A stretch of DNA of 64,000 nucleotides from the NCBI GenBank assembly GCA_943735955.1, contig OX030958.1:4174818-4238817 (forward strand), in the 5' to 3' direction. Within the stretch, counting starts at the first letter, position 1; each line of letters opens with the position of its first letter. Made by a program: the position numbers and the translations under genes. Below, in pieces: positions 1 to 11,576 of this stretch. The DNA is from Piscicola geometra. Its lineage: Eukaryota > Annelida > Clitellata > Hirudinida > Piscicolidae. The notes under the pieces were generated by a model. The model made no database searches. It was given only the letters and a program-made list of their open reading frames with translations, and was not told the origin of the DNA.

Positions 1-49
1 TCACACAGACATCTTACACACTTTCCCATCTCCTTTTCCTTCTCACTAG

Positions 50-127
50 GAAATCCACCTGCGTGACCAGCTGGAACCTCTTGCTCAAGCCAGACAAGCC
101 GACTCCATCTTCGACGAGCTCGAGTGA
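50..127 (+). CDS. Possible terminal exon of an unidentified plus-strand gene
   Basis: A pyrimidine-rich stretch ends in TTCTCACTAG and is followed by an open frame of 25 codons, ending LARQADSIFDELE-like, with TGA at 125-127. The peptide looks like ordinary charged protein and not a repeat translation. It would be the last exon of a gene that enters from outside the window and converges on the minus-strand VWDE-like gene. I do not recognise the family. The evidence is one acceptor and one short frame, so it could be chance. Confidence 0.3.
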   Translation, partial: EIHLRDQLEPLAQARQADSIFDELE

Positions 128-599
128 CCACTTCATTGTTGAATTATTTTGCATACTTTATGAAATATTATTTTATTATTCCTATATTAGTTGTTTTAAT
201 TATTTTTTGTTTATTTTTTATATAGGGAATATCCTAAGTAAGCTTCCCTGTTCATCAAATTCCTGTTCATCCGTTACTACTGCTGTCATTGTCATCGTTT
301 TTAAACATATTTTTATTATTTTTTAAATACTATTTTTATTTTGTTCCCACCTACACACGCATATTTCAAGCAGCCTCTGTTTCTCATCTGTTATTAAAGG
401 AATGAAATGTCATTTGAAAGAATTCTTATGCATCCACAGGATACATGCCTTCAATCAATTTCGATTATTACGCAACAGTTGCTTATCTTTATAGCAAACC
501 TTTTAACCACCATCTCAGTAGTTTTCATCCACAAAAGTAAAATTTGAATAATAGAGTTTAATATTAGCTACAATTGGTTCTAAGTCAGCCCAGTATTTA
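128..599. other. AT-rich intergenic stretch
   Basis: No gene is visible here. The sequence is AT-rich and lies between a possible plus-strand last exon and the stop codon of the minus-strand VWDE-like gene at 600-602. A reverse-strand AATAAA-like string near 309-314 could serve as the poly(A) signal of that gene. Confidence 0.5.
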
Positions 600-3500
600 T
601 TAGAAATATTCTGAGTAGTCAATGTCTTGATTAACCGCTTGATCGTTTTGGTTGTGGTGATTGCTGTTGTTGATGTCGAAGGGGTCGTTGTGATTTTTGT
701 TGTTGATGTCGAAGGGGTCGTTGTGATTGTTGTTTGTGATGTTGAAGTGGTCGTTGCACAGGCTGTAGTGCAAGCGACCACTCAACACTGCATCATCTTG
801 CAGTCTACCATCGCTTCCTAACCGCTTTCTTGATGACTCAACCACCCCTCCATTGCGTGCACCACCGGCATTCAATCGGTCATCCCCGATGCCCAAATTG
901 TGGCAGTTCAACGAGGCTTTGGCGCCCATTTGAGAGTCTTCTCGGTACAGACATGCCTGCTCCATCGGGAGGTGGTCGTCTTCGTAGGCGTCTGTGTGGT
1001 CAGTGGTAAGAGAGGGTGAGCAAGAAAGAGAGAGATATATATGTTTGCACCTAATAAATATTTTAAATTATAAGAGAGATATGTTCAACTAGAACCTATA
1101 AATATTTTAATAAATTATTATATGTTAAATCTATTTAACCGCGAAAATCGTCGTCATAAAAGTCGTTTCCACTTTCGTAGGACAAGGTGCTGCACGTGGA
1201 AAACTTGCGGTGTTGCCTGCAGTTGTGGTGTTGTTGTGGTGGGATTAAGTGACGTTGTGGTGGAGTTTAGTGTCGTTGTGGTGGAGTTGTGGTGGAGTTT
1301 AGTGTCGTTGTGGTGTTGTTGTGGTGGGGTTTAGTGTGGTTGTGGTGGAGTTTAGTGTCGATGTGGTGGAGTTGTGGTGGAGTTTAGTGTCATCTTGGTG
1401 TTGTTGTAATAAGAATAATAATAACGAGCATTATTACAGTGGCGTATAACCCAAACCGACTTCTAGACCACATAGGATGCAAATTTTAGGGGAATATAGA
1501 TGAAAATAACAAATAAAACTCAAATTTTTTTCGAAATTCCTTTAAAAGACACCAACTTGTGTTTGAAGCAGCACTTGAAGAAACAGAGGCCCATGAAGCT
1601 GCCCACAAGCGAGCCCAGGAGAGCCGACAACACCGCCACTAACCAGTCAGAGAAGTGGTTACGCCGACATTTGTCGTCTGTGAATTAATTATATAATTGA
1701 ACATTGTTTTATAAATTTATTTATAATTTAATATTTTTAATGATTTTTAAAGAATCTAATCATTAGCATTTTATATGGTTGATTTATTTCTATAATAAAA
1801 TAATGTCTAAATTTTAAACCTTAATAATCGTAATACCCCCCCTAACTAATCCACTCCCTCTCCTCCCCTCTCCCACTCCCACACTCGATCTCACCTGAAA
1901 CGACAGACCACTGGAACTCGTGGCCACGGGCCCTGCACACCAGACAGCCATCATCGGCACTCCTCTCTCCCTCCAGGTAACACTTGCCGTCTATCACGCA
2001 ACTGTTACGCTGTCGTCATGATGAGGAGGATGATGTGGGGAGTGATGTTGATGATGATGATGATGAGGAGGAGGAAGAAGAGGGTAACGATGATAACGAT
2101 GGTAGTGATGATGATGATGACTGCCCCTCTCCCACCCTAGCCACACCTTCTTGACACACGTGGTGTTCATGACGAAGCAATGACCACAAGCCGAGTCGAA
2201 GGGCACGAAGAGGAGGGGGTCGCTGTAGTCCCTCGCGTTGTTGCTTATGCTCACCAGGTATGTCTTTATCTTGAGGGAGGTGGTTGCCGATTCAAAGTCG
2301 CTTTCTAAATATTTATATTTTTTAAGATTAACATTTTTGGAAATATAAATAATTAAAATTTTCGATTTCAAATCAAAACTGAATTTCGAAAACACTATAT
2401 TTAGTTCTCATTAATCAACAATCTTTTCTATTCTACCACAACTAACCACTTCAGCACCTCAGCACCCATCCACTCCATCCTCCCTCACACCTGCGGGATG
2501 GGGCACTCGACGGCGTTGAAGTTGAGGAAGAATGCCTTGGTGGTGGTGTGGATGTCCTTGCACCAGAACTTCCAGTCGTCGATCTGCTCGTGTGTGGTTA
2601 AAGAGTCATTATCACTAAACAATATTATTAAGAAAAGGATAATAATATTATAAATAATAATGATAATAATGATGACGGGCATTCTTATAGTGGCGTAGGA
2701 CCCGTACGAACTTCAAGGCCACTTTATTTTATTTTATTAGTAAAAGAAAAGGAATAAAAGTCCAAAGGTGTACAAGACAATACAACGAAAAAAAGCAGCA
2801 ATAACGTGGCGTGAACAGAACAAGGCGACCAGTGGCGATTTAAAAGTCAAAGCTTTTCAACTCTGACCTCACACTCCTGCAGATGGCACGTCAGACTGTT
2901 GCCCCTCTGGAAGAACTTGCCGTAGACGATGACGCGAGAGCAGTTCATGTATCTGAGCAGTGGTGGTGTCAGTGGTGTGGTGGTGTCAGTAGTGTGGTGG
3001 TGTCAGTAGTGGTGTGGTGTCAGTGGTGTGGTGGTATTAGTGGTGTGGTGGTGTTAGTGGTGTGGTGGTGTCAGTGGTGTGGTGGTGTCAGTGGTGGGGT
3101 GATGTCAGTGGTGTGGTGGTGTCAGTGGTGGTGTGGTGGTGTCAGTGGTGTCAGTGAAGTTAAACGTTTGTGGATGGTCGAAAGGTTGTGTTGCATTCAA
3201 TACAAAAGAAAAAAAACGGAAAACTAAAAGTTGCATTTACATCACAAAAAGTATTTAATCAATAAAAGACCATCCAGCACACACACAAAGTGGCGAATCA
3301 AGCAGACAGTCAGTCAGACTGACCTGGTGTCGCAGAGACCGTAGGAGGGCATTTCAGAGACGTCAGGAGTGGTCGAAGCCAGCATTGAGCAGTCGGCTGT
3401 CGTGTGGCCAGGGTTGCAATGACACTTGCCTGCGTGGTAGTGATGATGGTGGTGGTAGTGGTGATGGTGGTGGTGGTAGTGGTGATGATAGTGGTGGTTG

Positions 3501-6500
3501 TGGTGGTGGTTATGATGAGGATGGAAGCTCTATTTGTAACTAATTACTTGAGAAATAGTCAAAGATTCCATAAAAGCGTGGATTAAATTGTAAAGAAAAA
3601 TCTCAAGTCAAAAGTTTTGAAAGATTTGGGGCGAACCAAGCACCAAACAAGACAAACCCTTGTAGCAGATGCCATGGCCCGAGCAGTCGTTGAAGCAGTT
3701 GATGTTCCTGATGTGGCTGGAGAGGGAGGTGGGCAGGGAGGCGTTCATCTGCACCCCCTCCATGCACTGCTCCCTCATTGCGTCCCTCGCCGACCCTGCC
3801 CACTCCGTCCCGCCTGTGATCTGAGGAAAGAGGAGGCGTGTGGAAAAGTTATCGAAGAGAATGGAGAAAAAGGAAGTGGAGAAAAGAGAAAAAACGAATT
3901 TCAAAATATCAAAACATTTTGGAAAGGGCCTATTACAAAATCGTGATTAACACGGTCGAAATGGTTGGGAAAAATTTTAAACTGACGCTTTCACTTGAAA
4001 ATACCAACACAGTCAAGAGACAACACAAACCGAAGTCTCAATCCATCTTCACCAACCATGATGTCTTCGACGCAGGTGCTGGTGGCTTGCGTGAAGTTGA
4101 CTGACGAGACGCGGCTGCAGAGACGGGCCATCGTGTCGTTGTGGACGATGAATTCGTTGCAGAACTGCATTGCGGATGTCCTTGTCCACCTGCCCATCCA
4201 CTGGTATATCTGCGTGGTTGAGGGGGGTGATGTGACGGTGGCTTGAGAGGAGTTTGCAAGAGGGGTTTCAAAAAGAACTGCGTTTAAGTCTATAGCGGTA
4301 GGTTTATTTTTGTGTGTGATATCTCTATTCAAAACCATGTGAAAATAGTTTTGACGCTAAAAATTCCATTGAAAAAATACGAAATTCAATAACATACAGG
4401 TGGTCTGAAGTGCGGGTTGATGAGGATGGGCTCATAGAGGTCCAGGTTCTGAGGCACCATCCTTTTTCTCCTTCTCCTCTTCTTCTTTCGTTGCTTCTTG
4501 GGAGTTTGTGCGTGTTCCAGTAGCCATCTTGTGACGTCGACGCCTGGAGGAGTGGCAACAGTCAGAGCTCACTGAAGATTATGCGTGGCTCCCTTAAATC
4601 ATTAATAATTGTTTAAACATAATATTAGGATATGCAAACTAAAAGACGAGGAGTGCATATATATCTACAAGCAAAACAACCTTGCAAAAGGGTGCAGAAG
4701 TTCACATCGAGGGTCTTCAGGCAGCGACCAGGGCCGAGACAACTGCGGTACTTCTTCGGTGAGTAGGCCTCCTTCAACGGAAGCACCCCCTCGAAGAGGC
4801 TGTCAGGCCCGCTCAAGTCAACCCTTGAAGTGGAGTAGTGGTAGTTGTTAAACTATCTTGTGAAGAAACTTTGTTAGCGAGTTGCAGTCCAACTAATCAT
4901 TTGTATTTCAATGGTCTAACGTTTTGAACAGTCGACAACTAGACCAAAAAAATAGTCTAATAATCGACCCCACCGATCAACTGCCCATCATCTTCGCTCA
5001 ACAAGTGCTCACCTCCAGTCGAGGAGGAAGGGCAACGGATGAGGCCTGGTGGTGGCAGAATTCCACGAAGATGCAGGCTCAAACGTCGATGCGTTTCGCA
5101 TACGCAAGTCGTTCCTGCTGCTCCAGTCGTACGTGCCACAGAGGCCTTGATGGATGGATGGAGGGATGAATGGATGGATGAATGGATGGATGGATGGACG
5201 GATGGATGGATGGATGAATGGATGAATGGATGGATGGATGCATGGATGCATGGATGCATAGATGGATGGATGCATGGATGCATGGATGGATGAATGGATG
5301 GATGGATGGATGGATAGATGGATGGATGGATGGACGGACGGATGGATGGATGGATGAATGGATGGATGGATAGATGGATGGATGGATGGATGGATGGATG
5401 GATGGATGGATGGATGAATGGATGGATGGACGGATGGATGGATGGATGGATAGATGGATGGATGGATGGATGGATGGATGTATGGATGGATGGATGGATG
5501 GATGATACCCTCAGTGAGAGAGAGATCCTTTGGGGAGGGGATGAGCCAGAGGTTGATCATGGGTCCACTGAGGATCGCCTTCACCAGCATGCCGTGAGGC
5601 AGATAGATCTGGGAGAGAGAGAGAGAAGTCAATGAAAATGTTGTTTCGAAATATGAAACTGATGAGACATCAATGTCCAATGAACTAGAATGTCTATGAC
5701 AGCCAACATGAATTCGTTTAAATGTTTTTATTTTCGGAAACAATTTATTTTATTTAAAATATCCCAAGATATTGTGTTTTAGCATGATAGACATTAAAAA
5801 TGATATATGAATGCAATCACTAACGTAGTACTTCTTGCCGTCCGCGTCTTGTCTGACGTACGTGCCCTCAGTCAGATCGCCATTGAGGTAGAGCTTGATG
5901 GTCAGGGGTGGCTCGTATGAGGAAGAGGAAGAGGAGGAGGAAGAGGAAGAAGAAGAGGAAGAAAAGGAGGAAGAAGAGGAAGAAAAGGAGGAAGAAGAGG
6001 AAGAAAAGGAGGAAGATAAGGAGGTTGTTGGAGGGGGTGATGATGATGAAAAAGAAGATGAAGATGATGGTGATAATGATGTTTCAAAAGTTGAGCTGTT
6101 AGAGAAGACCGTATTTGGAAGAAGTGGAGCAGTCGTAACTGTTGGTGAAGATGAAAAAAAGGATGACGATGATGAAGATGACAAAAGGGTTGATGATGAT
6201 GATGAAGAAAGTGCTGATGATGATGACTTCCGAGATTGTCTGATGACCTTGGGAAGGTCTAAGACGATCTTCCTGACACACCTTTTGAAGGAGGCAAAAG
6301 GTGTTGTTATTGTAGAGGTGTTGTTGTTGTTGTGGAAATGTTGTTGTTGTTGTGGAAATGTTGTTGTTGTGAATATGTGTTGTGGTGTGAATGTTGTTGT
6401 TGTTGTGAAGATGTGTTGTTGTTGTGGAAATGTTGTTGTTGTGAATATGTGTTGTTGTTGTGGAAATGTTGTTGTTGTGAAGATGTGTTGTGGTGTGAGT

Positions 6501-9500
6501 GTTGTTGTTGCTGTGGAGAAAGACATTGCAGATGATAATGATCGACTAAAAAAGAGAGAAACACTGGAATGCAGTGAGTATTCAAAAGTTTTGTATTTCA
6601 AAGAACGTGCCTTTACAGCCCAACATTCATTTTCACAAACAGTTGATCACTCGAACGAGCATCATCACTATCATCATTTACTTTCACAATCCCTACAATC
6701 ATCCTTTGCATTATTATGTCTAAAGTGATGAGGATGATGATCATGATGATGAAGGTGATGATCATGATGATGCAGATAATGATCATGATGACGATGAGAC
6801 GATGGTAATTATGTCAATGAAAAAAATCATAATGATAATCATCATCATCAGGACCTCTCAATGACGATGACATCATCGCCTGACATGACGGCGACTCCGC
6901 AGTTGCACGAGGCGTGTGTTGAGCCTGCACACTTCTGGAAGATCGCATGCGCCTGTGTGTTGTTGTTGTGGTTGTTTTTGTTGTGGTTGTTGTTGAGGTT
7001 GTTGTTGTGGTTGTTGAGGTTGTTGTTGTTGTTGTTGTGGTTGTTGTGGTTGTTGTTGTTATGAATGTAGATGTTGTTGTTATGGATGTAGATGTTGTGG
7101 ATGTTGTAGTCGATGGTTTTTGCACATACTATAACCTTGAAGGGCAAGGTCTGGTGCTGGTAGAGGACAAACTCGCCTTCCATAAAGTTGTTGTACTCTC
7201 TGTAAAGATTTGAGATTATTTCCAAAAAAGTTAAACGATATTAAATAATTAAAAATAATCATATCATTATTATATAATACAAATTCTATTTAAATCTTTT
7301 ATTGCTGAGTTATTATCAATTAGTTACAAATGGATTAATTAATTAATTAATTAATAGATGAGTGTCGAACAGTCCATCGAAGGTGATGATGTGGGGGTCG
7401 TTGATTGACTGACAGGTGGCTGACTTGTCTTTGCTCTCGACCACTACCTATGGTATTTTTATCGCTCGTGACGTTAATGACACATTATATTTCTTCATTT
7501 TCCGCTTAGTTATTTTTACTTTTTTGACTATTTATTATAATAAAAAGATTTTTTTTAGTCTATATCGTTCACAGCTTGACAGACGCAGGCCATGTTACAA
7601 TGGTTCTAGGAACCATGGTCTTTATGCGCCGAGACTAAAAAATAAAAAATATATATAATGATAAAATAATTATCAATTATCGCAAATATGATTATAAGGT
7701 TACTCAGAAAGGCTGCCACAGCCACTCACCGGTATTTCAAAGTGTTCGAGAAGTCTGCGTGATTTCTTCACTCCTTCTCCTTCATCGTCCTTTTCATCCA
7801 CAGCATCATCATCACCATCATCATCACCATCATCATCACCATCATCATCATCACCATCATCATCATCCCCATCACCACCATCATCATCATCTTCATTTTC
7901 AGAACTATTGCTCCACGCTGCATTGGCAGTGGCGCTGCGAGGGATGGAGTGGTTACGATGCAGACCCTGCTTTGTTTCTGAATCGTTCTTTCTCTCAACA
8001 CCAACGTCATCTTCGTAAGTATGATTAATTTTAGAATGGTGGTGATGATTATGATGTTGGTGAAGAGAATTATCATGATGTTGATGCTGCTTTTTTAAAG
8101 TTATATTTTTAAATTCTTTGTTTTTTTTTATTGTTTCTGCGGTCACTTGGAAGGCCATTTTGTAGTGGCTGATGCCGTCAAATTTGTGGTTCATGAGCGC
8201 TTTGAGACTGAAGGTAACTTCAAAGTTCGTTTGTGGGCGGGTTGTTGTAGTGAGTGGTTGAGGGGTTGTTCGGGTTGGTGGTGATGAGGTTGTTGGAGTT
8301 AGAAATAGTGATGATGATATTGATGGTGATATTGGGGCTGGTTGGGGTGGTTTTAGAAGGGTTTGGAGGGTGGTTAGCATCGGTTCAAGTCGTGTGGTTA
8401 AAGGCTTTGATAGTGTTGTTTGGAGAGGTTCAACGATAGAAACAGTTTGCAAAAGATGTTCAGTGCTGTATTGTGGTGGAGATGAAGGAGGTGTGGATGA
8501 TGGAGATGATGGAGATGTTAAAGAAGGTGGAGAAAATGATGATGATGAAGAGGATGAGGACGATGACGAAAAGTCGGCGAGGAGGAAGGAGCAAGAGGGG
8601 CTATCGACGACTTTTCCATTGACGAGCACAGATGCAAGCACGAAGGAGGGGAGGTCGAGAGCGAGGCAGAGAGGTTCACTGGGGGAATTAAATGCTGGTA
8701 GACACAATGCAATGTTATACTGCTAGAAACACGCAATGAACTGCAATTAATTACAATCCTGGGACAAGCTGATAATAAAGATCATTTGGTGAATAAACTT
8801 GAAAACCTTTTTGTCTTCAAATGAATTATTTTGCGTAAAAAAAAGAAATGCAAGCCTGAAACGCACCTTTCAAAAGAAACAGTAATTGATTCCGAGTACA
8901 ATATTCCAAATGCAGACTGCTTCTCGGGTCCTATGAAGCTATGGTCATGATGGTGAGGGCTTGTGGGAGGAGTGTCGGTGGTTTGTGCATGGGAGGTATC
9001 ATCATGCATCGGCCGGTCATTGCTCGGTCTCTTGTGGTGGTTGTTCCATGGTAGGAAGACGATGTTGAGGTAGATGCGAGGGCAGAGGGGTGTGCAGATG
9101 GCTGAATGGTTGAACGAGAAGTGCATCGATAGACCCACTTCGTGGTCTGTCTCGGTCAGGTGCACGTATTGCTTGTCGGGGTTGTTCTAGTGGGAGAGAG
9201 GGTGGAGTGGGTGGTTAATGGTGATGGTGGTTGTTCTGTGACGATTGGTGGTTTTGATAGTTTAAAAGAGTTGGAAAAAACTTAGAGTTAATTTTTTTAT
9301 GTGCAATTAATATAAAAAATGTTTTTACAATAAATAAAACTATTTTAAAAATAGTGTCTGAAACGGAAACAAACAAACCAAACCTTGATGAACCACCTGG
9401 TCTTCACCACAAACGACTCTTCTTGCCACACTGCATCGTTGTACATGGTGGAGGAGGGGGGTGGGTTCTTGGTGGTTTGTGTGGTCTTGAGGTCTTTGCG

Positions 9501-10376
9501 GGAGGTGGTCGTGACGCTGGTGATGATGGTCCGTACCGTCGGGGCTGCGGGGGGGTTGGGGAGGGGAGGGGATGGTTGAGGAGGTAGGAGGGGTGAGAGA
9601 TGGGATGGGCTTTTCATTGAATGATTATCATTTTGTAGAATTTTGCATCATTGGCATGTTAACGCGTTGTCACTCTGAAACAAATGTTCAAGCGCCAGTT
9701 GCAAACCGCCACCACAACCACGACTCTCCTCCAACTCTCAAAACTGACCATTCTGCAGACACACCAAGCCTAGGGCGCCTCCTTCGTCAGTGAGTGTCAA
9801 GTTCTTGCCACACACGAATCTGTGTTGGTCGTAGCGAAGAAAGAGAGCTCTGAGGACGCCTCCCTGACACCTCTCAGAGGCGTTGATCCGTTCCAGCTGT
9901 GCAGTGACGCCATATCGCAGCTTCGCCACCGCTAACGTCTCGCTGAGATGCAGGCTGTGGTTCACCAGCCTTTGGCGACAGACTTCGAAGTTGGCTCGAC
10001 TGGGGAAGGAAGTGTTGGTGGAGTTTTCCAGATGCAGCTCTGGAGAAATGATCACCTGTGGTCGGTGTGCAAATCATCATGGATATGAGAAGCGCTTTAT
10101 AAATAGATTTGATTGATTGATGGTTGATTGATCTTCTCGAGAATCGTAAAAGCCAGTGAAAGAGGAATTATCTTGAGAATGTGTTCAATATATATTCCAC
10201 AAACCTTGTCAGCGAGGATATCGATGGTGGCTTGGTTGCTTGGTCTGACGGAGACCTTTTCAACGAGACACAGACGGTCGAAGAGCGGTTGCAGAGTGGT
10301 GAAGGGCTCCATGAAGGAAGCTCCATAGTACTCAGTGCAGTCTCTGATCAGCGCCTGGTGGTCTCTTGGGGTGGGG

Positions 10377-10421
<45 letters not shown>

Positions 10422-10434
10422 CGTGTGTGCGTGC

Positions 10435-10532
<98 letters not shown>

Positions 10533-11120
10533 GAATGTGTGTGGATAATGCTTGATTTTGAAACATCGTAAAATTAACTTTTACGATCGATACACTAAAA
10601 AGTTTAACTTTGAATAAATAAAAAACTAAAAGTGAAGGAAAGAGGAATCAAACGGACTCTGTGAATTCATAAGTGGCGTTGAACCAAATACTGAGTTTAG
10701 GCCGCTGGATGTCTGTGGGGAAGGAGGGTTCGTGTGCTCATAAGTTAAAGAGTATTGACTTCTTTGTTGGCTTTTTCAATGTTTTTTGTTGTTGAATTGG
10801 TTTTTGAGAGGTATTCAGGGTCGTGATGAGAATTCATTATGTAAGAAGCTCTATGAGCCCCATCGTTAATTGCCTTGGTGTTAGGTGTTTTAAAATGGCC
10901 TATTTGGAAATTTTTTAACTCTTTAAAGGATATGTTAGCTGTGTTTCTGACTCATGTACATATTTTGAAATAGTTTTGAAGATAAAAGGCAACGTTCTTC
11001 AAATACAAAATGTAACTTACTATTAGAAGATGTGGCGTGAACAAGTACAAAAACTAACTCTAAAATTAATTTCAGAACATTTTTATTTGTATAAAACATT
11101 ACTGATACATCCATGTTCAC
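600..11120 (-). CDS. VWDE: VWDE-like protein (von Willebrand D and EGF domains) with a C-terminal membrane span
   Basis: I can chain 24 minus-strand exons in frame: 11120-11021 (tentative), 10362-10205, 10055-9749, 9544-9384, 9186-8867, 8678-7730, 7423-7371, 7199-7136, 6952-6855, 6281-5825, 5608-5509, 5145-5013, 4823-4681, 4543-4398, 4209-4057, 3820-3658, 3429-3324, 2952-2868, 2586-2489, 2300-2160, 2001-1895, 1677-1557, 1216-1140 and 991-600, about 1543 residues. A VWD domain starts at [11 protein letters not shown], continues with GEFVLYQ and CNCGVAV, and ends at GLCGTYD. Then come a six-cysteine EGF module ([23 protein letters not shown]) and the VWDE-type tail with [25 protein letters not shown] and CVIDGKCY. 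The usual long EGF array is missing. Instead exon 1677-1557 encodes a hydrophobic span ([18 protein letters not shown]) followed by FFKCCFKHK and a tail of about 160 residues. Family role: secreted or surface matrix protein; exact function unknown. The first exon is called from a hydrophobic leader and a GTAAGT donor, and is the weakest part. Confidence 0.8.
1217..1410. repeat. GTGGTGGAGTTTAGTGTCGT-type minisatellite
   Basis: Irregular tandem copies of a GT-rich unit of about 20-30 bp containing GTGGAGTTTAGTGTCG. On the coding (minus) strand of the VWDE-like gene this is a CCACAAC-rich tract running up to the acceptor of exon 1216-1140. Confidence 0.7.
1405..1475 (-). mobile_element. Non-LTR/SINE 3' tail remnant
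   Basis: Read on the minus strand, a TACGCCACT..TAATAATGC motif runs into an ATT-rich tail. The same arrangement recurs at 2640-2725 and, more divergently, at 51642-51720. Short conserved ends of this kind with an ATT tail are typical of truncated retroposon copies. The class is not resolved. Confidence 0.4.
2640..2725 (-). mobile_element. Non-LTR/SINE 3' tail remnant, second copy
   Basis: This aligns with the copy at 1405-1475: an AAT-rich tract, then GGCATTCTTATAGTGGCGTA, then ACCC, CGAACTTC and GGCCAC on the plus strand. It lies in an intron of the VWDE-like gene. The shared segment covers about 60 bases. Confidence 0.4.
2953..3156. repeat. GTGGTGTCAGTG tandem repeat
   Basis: Irregular copies of GTGGTGTCAGTGGTGTG. 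On the minus (coding) strand this is a CAC-rich tract that ends at the acceptor of exon 2952-2868 of the VWDE-like gene. Confidence 0.8.
5146..5508. repeat. GGAT/ATCC tetranucleotide array filling a whole intron
   Basis: Nearly all of the intron between the two VWD exons (5608-5509 and 5145-5013, minus strand) is (ATCC)n with single-base variants. The coding frame resumes directly after ...CATCAAG, so the array supplies the pyrimidine tract and very nearly the acceptor itself. Confidence 0.85.
5910..6095 (-). repeat. In-frame serine-codon repeat inside the VWD domain
   Basis: The plus strand reads GAAGAGGAAGAGGAG and similar. On the coding strand this gives long serine runs within exon 6281-5825, between the conserved segment CVRKIVLDL and [14 protein letters not shown]. 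The frame stays open for the whole exon and joins VWD sequence on both sides, so the repeat is probably translated. Confidence 0.7.
6312..6520. repeat. TGTTGTTGTTGTGGAAATG minisatellite
   Basis: Tandem copies of TGTTGTTGTTGTGGAAA and TGTTGTTGTGAATATG. On the minus strand this is a CAACAA-rich tract upstream of the acceptor of exon 6281-5825. Confidence 0.75.
10085..10135 (+). mobile_element. Retroposon 3' tail with a GATT-type terminal repeat
   Basis: The string AAGCGCTTTATAAATAGA is followed by TTGATTGATTGAT. A near match, AGCGCTATACAAATACTC then TTGATTGATTGA, lies at 34275-34312. Short GCGC..TATAAAT ends with simple terminal repeats suggest 5'-truncated non-LTR or SINE insertions. Confidence 0.4.
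10376..10540. repeat. GT dinucleotide array
   Basis: About 160 bp of (GT)n with a few GCGT and TTTGT interruptions. On the minus strand it is (CA)n lying directly upstream of the acceptor of the second VWDE-like exon. Confidence 0.9.
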
Positions 11121-11576
11121 TTTCCAGTGGTTAGTTCTACTTCTTTATACATTTTTCTCCCTCAAAGAACAACCTCATTATTGGCGTATATTTATCATCA
11201 AAAGTACATCTTCTCAAAGTTGCAGTTGACAGTACGATGCCTTTATATATACAGTGTGGATATGTATGTGTAATATAAACATACTGGTGTATTTAGCTTT
11301 GCCTGGCATCTATATTGTTCCTTCAATTATGTATCTCTTCAGCTTCTTCAGGGTTTCTTCAGCTGTTTAGGTTACTATTAAACATTGTAATAATAATGGA
11401 TATATTAGTTAATATATTTTTATAATGGTTATAAATTTGATTTTATTTTATTTCAGAGTTATATTTAATATTTATTGACATGTATTTATACTGTGCTTGG
11501 TGTAAGTTTACTTTTTCGATGGAAGGTCGAAACCAGAGTTAGGTTTTTCTCGACATTTTAAAGCCAACTTTCTAAA

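Noticed and set aside
5146..5508. [11 protein letters not shown] open frame, possibly a repeat protein
   Set aside because: It is the ATCC tetranucleotide array in an intron. Only the ends of the frame (VWD sequence) belong to a real gene.
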